Positions 39,809 to 51,807 of a stretch of DNA of 64,000 nt are shown here, piece by piece; position 1 is the first letter of the stretch, and each line of letters opens with the position of its first letter. A program made the position numbers and the translations under genes. The stretch is taken from positions 461,001 to 525,000 of the forward strand of contig NC_006686.1 in the NCBI RefSeq assembly GCF_000091045.1, given 5' to 3'. This DNA comes from Cryptococcus deneoformans JEC21 (lineage: Eukaryota > Basidiomycota > Tremellomycetes > Tremellales > Cryptococcaceae). The notes below the pieces were generated by a model. It had not been told where the DNA came from. It ran no database searches and saw nothing but the letters and a program-made list of their open reading frames with translations.

Positions 39809-42271
39809 TTAAATGGCGAGCGCATGAGTCTCAATACTTTCATTAGGCGTCTTATTTTCCTTCTCGTCCCTGCTACCGTCGCCGACCTCGACGTCGGAAG
39901 CAGTGTCTTTAAGACCCATCCTGTGAAGAACATTAGCTATTGACCCCACCATGGCGCACAAATTACCCACTTGGAGGTATCAAACCCGTTCGCCTCAAGG
40001 TATTCCCTGAACGCAATGTCTTCATCATGCATAGCATCAGGTTGGATGTTGGGAATGAAGATCAAGGTGATCAAGGCTGAGACGAGTGCCAAAGCAGAAC
40101 CAAGATAGAAAACACCAGTGTCTTCAGCGTATTGTCCATGTTTACCAAAACTCGCTTGGATCTGGGGGAAGGTGTAAGTACCGATGAAAGCGCCAACTTT
40201 GCCCTGTGGAGTCGTTCAGTATTACCGCTCTCACCTATGAAAGAGCACAGTATGACACTTACGACAGCAGCAGCGATACCATACAATTGTCCTCGAGCGG
40301 CTGTAGGTCCAATAGCCTTGCTCGCAAGGAGACCAAGATTGTCTTTGAAAATAAAAATAATGTCAGCATTTACACCCTCATGCTGTTCAGCATTTGACTT
40401 ACTACCAGGGCCAACTTCCTGTTACAAGGAAAAGCCCAAGTCAGCGTTGTTTCCTTTTTTCTGGCAGTCTGCATCTGCTCAAGACTTACACCGAAAGACA
40501 AGAAGAATCCGTAGAGGATAGCAAAACCAGCAATGCGATGAGGCTGGGTGAGCCTGTATGGACACGTCAGACACATCAGCAGGCAACACATCATCAAGGA
40601 AAGTGCTACTTACAAGTTGTAGCAACCAGAAAGAACAAAACCGAAGATGGCCTGCATGCACAGACCGAAGATCATACAGTACTTGGGACCGAGATAGTCG
40701 ACGATGAAAGCACCAAAGAGGGTACCGGGCTGCAGCAGTTGTCAGCACGCTTGAACCATAGCATGGCTTGGGAGGCACAAACAAGATAGAAGAAGTTGAT
40801 CAGACAACCCCAACCGATAGAAGTATAAAGAGTACCGTTGGGGTCAGCAGCATCAGTAATTGGTGTGGCATAGAGACCGAAGGCTGAACTATCATCAGTA
40901 GCTATCAACTGCGGTATTAAATGTCCACACATACGGTAAGTGATCCAGTCATAAAGGAACCAAGTGATCGAGACCGCGGCAAGCTTGACCCAATAACGTT
41001 TGAGGATGAGCCAGTATCTAAAGGAAGTTAGTATATTCGTAAAGAATTGCAATTACCCGGCATGAATGACTCACGGGATCCTCGTGTGCTTCATAGAGTA
41101 CTTTTCATACGACTCGGGTTCCTTCATTTTCAGCCGGAAATAAAATAAGAAAAGAGGAGGTACGCAACCCAAACCCAAAGTCATTCGCCAGACGGCGTTG
41201 AGATGGTTCATCCCAAAGATCCACAGCAGGACGAGGCAGACAAAGTAGGAGATCACGAAAGCCGCGTCGATCATGCTATTGGTGGCTATATTCACATTGT
41301 TCATTTGATCAGTCTGTCCCATAATCATTGTCAGGTATAAAGACTCACCAAGGACGAAAAGTCGCTGCTGGCTGGCCTTAGGGATGTCAGGATCCTCGGT
41401 GTTTTCGGCCGCTGCGACAGAGCCAGTGGGGTATTCACCACCTAATAGCACCCGATTCGTCAAAACTGTTCGAGATTCATAAAACAATGTATTGACTTAC
41501 CGATACCAATTCCGACCAAAAATCGATAGGCACTGCGACACCAAACGAAGATTGGATCAGTGCGATCACAAGCAAAGGACGATTGACTTACATGAGAGCA
41601 TTGATAGTTCCTTGGGCACCACCAACGCCCTTGGACGCCGCCTGCAAAGCTGAGAACACGAACACAATGCCAGTACAGAGAAGCATACCAAACTGGTCCA
41701 GTGCATTTAGCTCGATATGTCTCGGTCTACCGGCCGTAATAGCCGCAAGATGTTTCCATTGCTTACCTTTCGCCCGACCTTGTCACTAATCCAGCCGAAA
41801 CTCAATTGACCAACAATAATACCGGCAAATGCAATGGCAGGAAGCAATCGTGAGTTAACAGGCCTGCTCTCAAATAAGTCAGGATAGACATAAGTTTTGA
41901 TGATCGTAGTAGCCGGGCCAATGGAGGCATTGGCGTAACTTTTTGGGTATGTAAGTATAATTGTGGCTTCCCCATGAAGAACAACATACCCGTCAGAGAA
42001 AAGAGAGGCGCCCTAATGGATGTGAATTTAACATCAGTAACAATACGACCCCCAGGCGTGCGCGCACTGATGAACCTTATACTTACAGCGGCAAAGATAC
42101 TAGAAATGAAACAGCAATGGTCAGCTAATATCGATCGCATGATTGCTTTTTTTTGGCTCACGCTCCCTTCTTGCTCAGGCCGAGTTTCTTCTCGATGAAG
42201 TTGCTGTCATGGGGCTCGTCCCCAGTTTTCGGCTCCAAATCCACATTTTTCTTGACCCAGGGTAGTCTCAT
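39809..42271 (-). CDS. MFS permease of the GIT1 glycerophosphoinositol/phosphate type
   Basis: Minus strand, start ATG 42271, stop at 39809, many short exons. The N terminus ([35 protein letters not shown] when joined across a 13-nt exon) and the loop [17 protein letters not shown] match fungal Git1/phosphate:H+ symporters. Later helices include [24 protein letters not shown] and [16 protein letters not shown] segments, and the central loop has [12 protein letters not shown]. Twelve transmembrane helices are expected. The family imports glycerophosphoinositol, glycerophosphocholine or phosphate. Such genes are commonly phosphate-regulated, but no regulatory site was identified here. The substrate cannot be decided from sequence. 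Confidence 0.85.
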
Positions 42272-44393
42272 CGCTACAACAATTATCTCTTGATCGATCC
42301 TTATCAACAAACGTCCTATTGGCTCCTTTGGGTCACAACTCACCAAGTGAAGCTCACCAACTGTATGCAAGGCAATATACTGTTCACACTTATGGCTTGT
42401 AGTGATGCTGGAGAAAAAAGAATGCAAAAAACGCTCTTTCTTTTTCCACGTCCCACTTTTGTACCCTTCGGCACCTCCCGTGATGCCCGCCACACCCACG
42501 GCAGGAAGCCGCACGGTCGTGTGCACCTTGCCGCTCTGATTGGTTGAAAGCCACTCCGCTCTGCTCCAATCAGAAATCACGAGGGATCAAGGCACAATTC
42601 TGATGTCAGACCCTGAAAGTAAATCATGTCAGAAGCACAAAAAGGGCAGAACAACCGAGTACTCCGGGATTGTGAATAAACCCTCATACGTCATACTTGC
42701 TTGATTAACGGCGAGATACGAGATATGGCCAAGATGCGATCTCTATCTTTACCTATCTATGGTCGATAGAAATGAACGTGCGACAACATATATATAAAGA
42801 ATTATTTATATAAATAGCAAGTGAATGCACTAACAGAACTTCACGGCGAATTACACACATTCTTGCATCTTGCTATATGCTTTCGGAGAGCGAATATTTA
42901 TCTAGTCATTCGACTTATTTCGTGGGCCATGTCGGATAACTTGATCAGCGCGCCAACACCGAAAGTTAGCGTATTAAGTTGATCGTACCACCACGTTGTT
43001 GAATCTACCATCGCCACCACCTACGCACTGATGATTACAAAAAATTCATGAGAAACAGTCGCTGGGTATGAACTGCTACTAATATTTCTTGACTGTCTAT
43101 ATGTAGTTTTTCACTTTGACATACCGTTGGGTGTTAGTTATTACACATATTTATTTGCCCGTTCTTAGACGGAATCAAATTTCCCTAACTTTGTATGACG
43201 ATATTTGAAACCCTTTATTTTTTGACTTGTGTTGACCTTAACTCTGTAGTTTTACCATCAATGAATGGAATTACATAATCGATACGCGACGCGACTTCCA
43301 AAAACATGATGGGAATCACAACACTTCACCGCAACGAACGAAACACCTTCCGTTCAACGAATTCAAGAATTGCCTCTTCCTACTACAACACGTCATTTCC
43401 ATTGTTCACTTCAAACTTGGATCACCATTTCTAGAAATTCTACTGCCCACCTTGGCAGAAATGCTCTTGAGACTTATTCTATACCTCCCAATTATCGTCA
43501 TTGGGGAGATCTACAGAATAGTTCAGTAGTATTAATGATTCCCGTATGCTTATTCACGTAATGCGGTGTTGTTGTACTCTGGTGGGAGAGCCAGATGGAG
43601 GTTGTTGAGGGGCTTTTCCCTTCGTTGATTTGCTGGAAATGAAGATAAGATCCTATTAGGCCTGGCGCGTCGCGAAGATGTGCCACAGAAGCGAAGATGT
43701 CAGAATGAAATGCAAGTTATTGTTATGAGATATCTATATATGATAAGAAAGAAAAGAACCATAATGGAATCTAATAGAACGTACAAGAAAGCAGTCACCC
43801 CACAAGCGTTCTCTCCCCCAATCTCCGTGTCTCCTGCTCCCAGTAACTCGCTCATCCACCTATTGGCCAACTTAAAAGGATGATGTGACGATAGTTAGTG
43901 GGGAAGAGAAGTTATATATGCGTTGAAAGGTCGATTTGACACAGTTATTCAGAACATATAAGACACATGCGTAACTAAAAATCTAAGGCTGGTCTTAATT
44001 GTTCACATAACATTATGATACCACTTCCCACCATCACCTCTCAGCTGTCGCTTGTTGTGGGCATAGCAGAGTTAATAGTTATAATGTTCCTCCTTCATCC
44101 CGCTTTTACCTTACCTTGGCATCAAACATTACATAACAGCAGGACAGAGAGATGGGTAAAAAACGGGTTAAGTTACCCCTCCAGCAGAAGACCACGCAAC
44201 TATTTTAAAATGTCCCGATATCGTTGATGTGGGTGTTGTTCACCATTTGTCCATCCAGCACGGCAATGACAATCATTACCTAATGTTGGCCCCAGAATTT
44301 GATCCCATTCTTGATACACTGCCTTCACAGCGCCTCCTCGCGAGTTCATAGTGCATGCTGTATTTCAAAATAGTATCCTTTTAAGCCCTTAGC
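42272..44393. other. Largest intergenic gap, no gene seen
   Basis: About 2.1 kb upstream of the permease and downstream of CON-6. It is AT-rich in places (for example 42785-42825, with inverted TATATAA/TTATATA sequence). Frames are short and uncharacteristic. It is large enough for a long non-coding RNA or an extended promoter; neither is shown. Confidence 0.55.
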
Positions 44394-44838
44394 TCAGACG
44401 TCATGCTCCTTTAAAACTTCTTTGGCATGTTGTTTAGCCTCGGGGGAGACTTTGGGATTGTGCAGGGCCCTGAGACAAATTGTCAGTTTGGTCATCAACG
44501 GCAGTGCATCTTGAAAAGCTGACGCCTTGTACCCCCCTGCAACCCTATGGTCATGCTCTGTGCTACCACCACCGGATTTGTGCTTCTTCTCATATTCCTC
44601 GATTGCTCGTCTGGCATGGGCCTTGGCCTCTTCAGAAGTCTATCGGGGAAGTCAGTTAGATCTTTTCCTGAAATATGGCAAGTGAATGTAGACTAGCCTT
44701 GGGGTTTGCAAGGGTACTGTAGAGCGTCGCGACAATCAGCCTCTTATTTCACCTTGTGAAGGAAATCTCAACTGATGAAGAGGGGTTTACTTACGCCTTG
44801 TATCCGCCGATAACATGATGCTCATGTTCCTCGCTCAT
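44394..44838 (-). CDS. CON-6 family conidiation-associated small protein
   Basis: Four exons: 44838-44795, 44716-44698, 44639-44524, 44469-44394, giving 84 residues. Two copies of the CON-6 repeat are visible: GGYKATLANPKTSEEAKAHA and GGYKAALHNPKVSPEAKQHA, joined by a charged EYEKKHKSGGGSTEHD linker. CON-6 proteins are small hydrophilic proteins induced in conidiation or stress in filamentous fungi; their biochemical role is unknown. Exon 2 is 19 nt and its following intron has a GC donor (GCTAGT at 44697). The two repeats are interrupted by introns at the same place (after GGYKA), which suggests duplication of an exon-intron unit. Confidence 0.9.
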
Positions 44839-45085
44839 TATTGCAACGTGTAAGTGGTAATAGTATCTCGTTGTTTAGTAATAATAATAATAGTCAGATG
44901 TATTTATTATTGGGAAGAATCCTACTAGGCTTTTTGGCACCATCATCTGGCCCGCTCGGCGCCTTTTATATCATATAAAAACTAGCTGACTGGACTGGGG
45001 AGGACCCTTGATGAAGAAAAATGATTCGCAAGCCTTTTGTTGTTGTGTGTTGAATGACGTAAACGTCTCTGGGTGATTCAGCAAC

Positions 45086-45516
45086 ATGCAGAATTGGATT
45101 ACTGACGGTGATGCGTTCTTGAGTCATTTGATGGAGAGAAATACAGCGTTTTTTTGTATGGGAAGAAGTCGCGTCGTGCTAAGTCCTCAAGAAGCTTGGA
45201 GCTTATTAGAAGGTCGAGGGCCACTGCATGAAGTCCTGAGTACGTAGCTGCATAATACAAATGTGACCAACTACTGTTGTAGCAGTCAGCAGATCATCGC
45301 ATTAGTAATCTTCTGCTGTGGCAGGAGGCGGAAAGAGCTGAGAGACGCGCCAAAGAACTTCCCTTTTTGCTCAAACAGATAGAAGCAGTTTTCTTCGATC
45401 TAGATGTATCTCTCTTTACAGATGGAATGTCGGGAGAACCAAGCGAAGAAACTCACATGACAACGAAGCGTGGTGGAATTAGGATGTCGGCATTACAAGA
45501 TCTGTTTAGAATATAA
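45086..45516 (+). CDS. Hypothetical 126-residue protein (two exons)
   Basis: Exons 45086-45239 and 45290-45516 join in frame through GTACGT and CAG. An in-frame TGA stands just before the ATG (45074-45076), so the start is well defined. The protein begins MQNWITDGDAFLSHLMERN and continues with a leucine-rich helical part, a charged helix (WQEAERAERRAKELP) and FLLKQIEAVFFDLD. No signal peptide, membrane helix or known domain recognised. Both exons keep coding-like composition, and the spliced length is far longer than either frame alone suggests. It lies between CON-6 and CSN2 in a place that would otherwise look empty. Confidence 0.62.
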
Positions 45517-45923
45517 AAAGTGTACAGTGACAGTAGTAGATGCGACCACCTGATATATCACGGCGCGTTTCAACACTTGCCGGGTTATTCCAGATACACC
45601 CCCAGCCCCCCCTCCCTCTTCCCATTGACGTGCTCTCGCGGTTACCGCCGGACTCCAACCGCTCCCCCATTCGCTCGCTCCTTGCGTTGCCTTTACTCTC
45701 TTGCTCCTCTTCCTCCCTTCCTTCTTCTCTTTCTTCCTTTTTTTTTCCCCAAAGAAAGGTGCATTATTATTGTGTTTGTATGATGATGACGTTTTTCATC
45801 CTTCTAAATTGTTCGTACAAAATCTTCTCATCATACAACCCGAAACGCGCTTTTCTTCACCAGCTACAATATAACCCCAGAGCTCACAGCTTCCTATCCC
45901 TCATCTCCTCCTCCCACGCGCGC
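45517..45923. other. Intergenic region with polypyrimidine tract
   Basis: About 400 bases between two convergent genes. The stretch 45590-45760 is strongly C/T-rich on the plus strand (a C/T run at about 45709-45755). The open frames across it reflect this bias and CSN2 antisense; no gene is supported. Confidence 0.55.
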
Positions 45924-48126
45924 TTAGCCAAAGATAGCCTGACTACCGACCCACGCGCGCGCTCCACCATCTTTGACACCCAACTTTTCGCTCTCTACCT
46001 TGCCAGCCAAGATATCAAGTTCCGCGGCCATTGTGCCCAGTGCTTGATACCGTTTCCTCTGAGCCATACCACTGATCTGTTGTTAGCCTACCCTTTCCCG
46101 ACGCAAAGAAGATTGCTCACAATCGGTCAAGCACCAGTATGCCATTGGCCTGATCTATCTTGCCTTTAATTTTATCATCCAAGATCAGAGATACCACTAG
46201 ACTCTCAACTTCACTTCTGTGAATGTTCAGTTTGTCCGCAAGAGAATCAAGTTCAAGACGAGTGTAAGGCTTGATGATATCGACAATGTATTGAGTGCGG
46301 AGAGAAGTCAAAAGGTCACCGACAAAGTGATCAATGAACGGGTCGTTGGTGATGGTAGCTTGATTAGCTTGAATGGGTAATCAGCTGTTGCAGGCCTCGC
46401 CGTAGACAGATAGACTCACCTTTCAATATGCTCTCCGCTTCCTGCACATCGCGCCTTTGATAAGCTGAAACAAGGTTCGTCATAGCCACGATTTGTGGGT
46501 CGTTTTTGTATCTGCCAAAATGCCAGTTAGGGGAGAACAGACTGTTTCCTGAAGAGAGACACACGGTTTGGTTTCTTGAGAGTCAAATGGATTGATGTCA
46601 CTGCCCATAAGCATGGTGTTGAGCACGAGATATTTGAGGACCTGTATTCTTTGAGCAGACCCTGACTCGTCGTACTGTCTGAAAGACTCAAAGAGGTCCT
46701 CCGACGCCTTACCCCATGCCTCTACCGGTTAAGTTAAGCGAATGTAGGATATACGCAAAGTTGGCAACTTACTCTCTTGCATCCACATTTTACCACCGCA
46801 CTCTTTGATAACGCCCATGATGCGAGGGTGAGGGATGGCGTTCCGCACTTGCATGGCAGCATTGTAAATGGCCTACCAGTGTTCCAGTTAACTTGTCGAG
46901 CGGAGCATCTAATGAAGCATTTACCTTGAGCTTTCGTGTCTCCTTCAAGTTGCTGTACATTTGAATCTCCATGGCATAGACCTCAAGCACTTACAGCAAA
47001 TCAGCAACCGGAAAAGACATTTAGAAGAATGCTCCCTCACATAATGAACCCTTCGATTGGTCGTCAGACGAGACAGAGTTGGCAGCAGGAGCACATGTGG
47101 CGTGGAGTGATTGAAGGATCTGCCAGTTGTAACCTGTTAGCTTGACGTTAAAAAAGTGCGCAGACGGCACAGGAACACAGACCGGATGAAGACGGGTGTA
47201 TTCCTTTCGGTCTAACCAGAGCTTAGCAAGCTTCAAATTACACTTGGTTGATAATCGCTGAAGCCGCCATCGTGTAAGCAGTTTTCACCACATGACAAGG
47301 CCATATATGCCTTACCTCGTTCTTCGCTTCATCACATGCTACTCTAGTAACCTCATAGAACTTCTCTAAAGTATCTAAGGGCACTTTCGGAGCTTTTGCG
47401 GCGTGCTGTCTTCTGCGTCAACCAATGGTTCTTCTGTGGCTATATTTTAACCAACACCGACCTTTCCTTCTCCACCCACGTAATCGAGAATATTATTGAT
47501 CGTTTTTTCGGCATAATTCCTGGTCACATTGCTCTGTAAACCATCAGCAACTAATTCTGTGGGATTCGGGCGCAACTTCAACAAACTTTAGTATAGCCGA
47601 GAAGCTCTCGATAGGTTTCTAAAGCCTTCTCGGGTTCATGCAGCCGAAGATAGTTCATTTTTGTCATCTGCTTCAACGCTTTAAATCCCCTTGATGATAT
47701 AGCCAAATCAGCTTTGACTTTCAGTGTCCGAAAAGATATGAAGGACCTACCATTCTCCCTTCTCCGGTTGGTCATCGACAATTGTTCTAAACGCCTTTAA
47801 TGCACCTTGTGCGTCATCTTCTTTTAAAGCTACGCAGCAGATCAGCACAATGATTCAACACCTGGTTATATGGGCTCACCTTTTGCCTTGTAATACTGAT
47901 TCTCAACATCTCCAACGGCACCTTCTTCGACATCATCGTCATCATCATCGTAATCAAAGTCGTATTCCTGCGAAAAATAACATCAGCGACAAATTAGTTA
48001 GGCAATGCCCCAATGCCTACCTCATCATCGGCAATGTCCTGTTGGTTGGATAGCTTGTGATTAGCTTGATCTTGACAGTATTTGCAGAAAAGTACGAACA
48101 TCCATCATAAACTCGTCGTCAGACAT
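45924..48126 (-). CDS. CSN2: COP9 signalosome subunit 2
   Basis: Minus strand, start ATG 48126, stop at 45924. The N terminus is acidic ([30 protein letters not shown]). It is followed by helical repeats including [19 protein letters not shown] and [20 protein letters not shown], and a C-terminal PCI domain ([37 protein letters not shown]). The last exon reads [20 protein letters not shown], matching the Csn2 tail. Csn2 is a PCI scaffold of the signalosome that removes Nedd8 from cullins. The gene has many introns; the second coding exon (48021-48038) is 18 nt. The last intron is resolved by frame to a CAG acceptor directly before TGGTATGGC. Confidence 0.9.
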
Positions 48127-48576
48127 CTTAAATAAGTCTTCTTTTGTTGTCGGTTTGAACACTTGAGGGGATGTTTGTAGGTTGTGTAGTGATATACCAC
48201 GTCCCTCTGTGGCTTGCGAGTCAAATTGTTGGTATACTTGCTATGACAACGTTTGCGAAATGGCTCAACTGCAACTACTATTACTTTCCTGTGACTTTTG
48301 AATTCCGCTGAGATGAGACAACGGATCGCACACCGAGCCACCATGTTTCTAACACTTTTAATTAATAAATAGTCAAAAGCCTCGGTTTAGCGAAGTTTGC
48401 TGCACAACCACAAATAACATTACATAATAATATCCACTACTAGTATGTACTACAACTATTAATCTTCTTCGCTTCTTGTCGCTTCTTGTCACTTCTTGTC
48501 GCTTGTTGTTGCTGCTCGTTCGTAACTGTATCCTCTTATTGCACAACTATAAAACCCAGCAAAGCTCCGAGCCAAA
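48127..48576. promoter_or_regulatory. Shared divergent promoter, CSN2 / NOSIP-like
   Basis: A 450-base gap between two start codons pointing apart. It holds a run of four related decamers at 48471-48510 (see repeat entry) about 70-105 bases upstream of the NOSIP-like ATG. Confidence 0.55.
48471..48510 (+). repeat. Four decamers, GCTTCTTGTC type
   Basis: GCTTCTTGTC occurs twice in tandem, followed by ACTTCTTGTC and GCTTGTTGTT. The array sits in the leader or promoter of the NOSIP-like gene. Confidence 0.85.
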
Positions 48577-49696
48577 ATGACGAGATCACGTAAGTCTCCA
48601 AGATACATACAGAACACACCTAATTCGGCTCAGACGCCAAAAACAACACCACTCAATCTACCCTCACTCACTACGAACGATCCCTTCTTCGTAAAGACGG
48701 GGCCGCTCGACGGATTGGCGGCGACTCATTCAAGCCTCTAGACGCTTGTTATCTTTGCCTCTCGCAAGTGACAGATCCAGTAGCTTGTTCCAGAGGCCAT
48801 ATCTACTGCCGAGAATGCTGCTTGTCAAACCTGATCAGTCAAAAAGCAAGCATAGAAGCGCAGAAACGTGAGATGGAACGATGGGAGGAGAGGGAAAGAA
48901 CTGAAAGGGAGGAGGCTAAAGCGAAGGCAAGAGAGCGGGTTGTTCAAGATTTTGAAAAGGGAATGGCCCTCGGGAGTACAGGTGGGAGAGGGATCGTGAG
49001 GAATGAAGAAGCAGAGAAGAAGGGAGAGAATGGTGTGGGGAGCAAGTTCAAGCTTGACGAGAGCATAGTCGAGAAAGTTGCGAGAGAAGCAGAAGAGAAG
49101 GCTATGAAGGTACTAGAGGAGGAACAAACCGAGGCTAGAAAGGCAAAGCTTGCCGCGTTTTGGTTGCCAAGTTTGACGCCAGAAGCAAAAATGGGACCGA
49201 TGAAAGACATTAAACTACAAACTCTTTGCCACGTTGGTGCTCAACCTCATCCCATATCGTATGTCGTCTACATAATCCATTTCATGTTGATCCATTCTGA
49301 CGTTTGATTAGCCGCAAAACTCTTCTCCCCGTCATTTTAACTTATCCACCCAATTCCAAAGTTAAACCTATTTGCCCTTCATGTTCCAAAGAACTCTCCA
49401 ATGCGAATACCTCATTCCTTCTTTCATCCCGCTCTCCCTTGGCTTCCACTGACATCGGTGGTGAGGATGGACGAAAAAAGAAGAAGCAGAAAAAGGACAG
49501 AGAAGATCCACTCGTATGTGGACATGTGATATGTCAGACCTGTACAGATACCATCGTCAAGCCACAAGGAAGATGTTCAGTTTGTGAAGCCAAAGTTGAG
49601 GAGGAAGGAAGGATACCGCTCGGCAAGGAAGGCACTGGATTTGCGGCAGCAGGGGGTGCAGAAGTGAGAAAGTCGGTCACTGCTTTTAGAGTGTAA
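48577..49696 (+). CDS. NOSIP-like U-box/RING protein
   Basis: Three exons: 48577-48589, 48634-49258, 49312-49696, giving 340 residues. The start MTRSHAKNNTTQSTLTHYER is the family signature. A split zinc-finger/U-box at the N terminus has CYLCLSQVTDPVACSRGHIY and CRECC; a C-terminal one has CPSCSKEL and CGHVICQTCTDTIV...CSVCEAKV. A long Glu/Lys/Arg-rich coiled coil lies between. Human NOSIP is an E3 ubiquitin ligase that is also found with spliceosomes; nuclear ubiquitin-ligase activity is the likely role here. The first coding exon is only 13 nt. A glutamate-rich segment and KKKKQKKDR can act as nuclear localisation signal. Confidence 0.9.
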
Positions 49697-49766
49697 GAAT
49701 GGATGTTGTATGCATATCTACATGCCACAATCATGATATGACAGATCCTCCGGGTCATAAAACATA

Positions 49767-51486
49767 TCAATTTGTCCTTAAGCCTCTCCCAATCATTATA
49801 CCACCCATCAATAACACGGCAGTGAACATGTAAAACACCCTCCCTTCTCCTTCCCTCCCGGACTCCGGACTCCGTGGGTCGGGTGGGGAAGATAGGAGGT
49901 CTCGCAGAGGTAGGAAGAAAAGAGCCACGAAGAAGTTGGTCACCCAATTGGTGGAGACAGCCAAGCTAGAAAGGGCCGCCACGGCCTAATGATTTAATCA
50001 GCTGCTGCGATTCTGCGACAAAGCAGACAGCAGCACTCACAGGAGGAGGCACTAGCTCGGAAATCAGTAAGAAGGGAACTGGTCCTAAGCCAATGGAGAA
50101 CGAGGCAACGAAAGCTATAATAGAGATGGCACTCATTATTTGATGGTGGCCATTAAGGCCAATGGCGAGAAGTATGCTGGTAGCTGCCATGCCGATGATG
50201 GAGGCGAGAATGAGAACCTTACGTCCTAGGTACTATCTTGCGTTTAGTTCATGGTTCCCTTTTTGTCACTATCTACTGCACTTACGTCCATCAATAACAT
50301 GGCAGGCACCGTCATGATTGCGTTTACGATTGTAATCCCGATACCTACAAGTCCTACCGACGTAGGTAGAAGTGGTCTTAAAACAGGAGTCGAGTAAAAC
50401 ATAACGGCGTTAACCCCAGAAAGCTGCTGGAGAGCCATTATAGCTGCACACAAAAGGGATGGTCCTCGGAGAGAGGGATTGGAAAGGATCTGACGCAAAT
50501 TGAGTTGGACTGTTTGTTGTGAAGACGGAAGAAGAGGAGATGCTGCTATAAGTTGATTAAAGGTACATGTCAGATACAAATGCAAATGAATTGGGCTTAC
50601 CCTCATCATGTAATTGAGGACGTGACTCAGATTCTGGATCGAAGGCTGAAGACTGGGTAGGTCTGCTATGCTCTTCGCTAGACACTGAGATCGTTTGAGA
50701 AGCGAGGATTTGAAGCACCGATATAAAGCCTGAGATGGAAACAACGTATCGCCAGCTACCAGGAACATCTCCTTTCTGCTTAAATGGTTCAGCCTGCGCG
50801 ATGTATGGTAATAACATCGCAATCCCTTACCTCACCCGTTAGTAGCAATCCTGCGGCCTGAGCGGAACAGATGCCCAAAACGATAGCCATTTGGTTCATT
50901 GTCCCGATTTGCCCGGACCTGTGGACTAGTTCTTTCGACGATTTGGCAATAATCGAAAGATAAGGAGGAACAAGGGAAATGGCGAGACCTGAGGACACAC
51001 CAGTAACGAACCGTCCTGCAGCCAGAATGATCCAATGCGGAGCTAAAGTCATTGCGGTGGCGCCGAAGAGATTGATCCATCCTGTCAAAGATATACCTCC
51101 TTTCAATCCATACTTGGACACGATCCAAGGATTTGATAGACTGCCTAAAAGACCGCCAACTGTAAATATGGCGGTTGTGAAAGCGTATAGTGATTCTGAA
51201 AGGTACAGGCATTGGGGAATGAGTGAGGAGCTGGATGGCGAGGTACACGTTAAAGAGAGGGCCGGGAAATTGAGTTCGGAAAGATGAAATCCATCTAGAA
51301 TGGAACGAACCATGTCAGTTTTTCAACAGAGTTGTCAATAGAAGGTATGCAGCTAACAATACCAGGAAGAGCTTGTTGCCGTTGTTCTAAGGTCAGCGTC
51401 TGCACAGATCCGAGAGCCGGCGCAACTGGTGAGCAAACTCACATACAGGCCCAGAGGATGGGCAAGTAAGGAGAGTTGCTGGGCAT
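49767..51486 (-). CDS. MFS transporter, sugar-porter family
   Basis: Minus strand, start ATG 51486 (MPSNSPYLPILWAC), stop at 49767. The first lumenal segment GFHLSELNFPALSLTC and the A-loop pattern (GLLGSLSNPWIVSKYGLKGG) fit the sugar-porter group close to yeast YBR241C/VPS73. Further motifs: RFVTGVSSGLAISLVPPYLS after helix 4-5 and VPFLLISELVPPPVSA before helix 11. About twelve helices are encoded by several exons. A central loop with charged and serine residues is at about 50580-50740. Substrate unknown; related yeast proteins are vacuolar. The typical PESPR loop motif is not obvious. Confidence 0.8.
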
Positions 51487-51807
51487 ACTTGCTTGCTGTT
51501 ATGTATATCGTTGTCTTGACCCTACCCTTATATGATCATTCTTACAGCAAGGCAGTAGCAGTGTTTCATACATGTATTATTACTGACTTCGCACAGGCAT
51601 CGTCGCCTGTCGCTATTATTATCATTTATGTTGGCTTTTACTGTACGCTGACTGCCGGCATCTGGGGGTGTCCCGATCTCTGCCACGAGCTGAATTCCCG
51701 TATATTCCCGCGCTTTTGGTCGTCACAGCCGTTGTTCTCTCTCGTGAATGTTCCCATTGACCATCATCTCTCTTTCTATCAACTAAATCTCCATATTCGC
51801 AACCACA
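51487..51807. promoter_or_regulatory. Shared divergent promoter, MFS / TRA2-like
   Basis: A 320-base gap between two divergent start codons. Nothing specific such as a TATA box is recognised. Confidence 0.5.

Noticed and set aside
42785..42825. AT-rich inverted TATATAAA/TTTATATA as possible transposon end or origin
   Set aside because: Simple AT sequence; no target-site duplication, transposase or longer inverted repeat around it.
45540..46169. 209-codon plus-strand frame
   Set aside because: Composition follows a polypyrimidine tract and the antisense of the last CSN2 exons; no domain seen.
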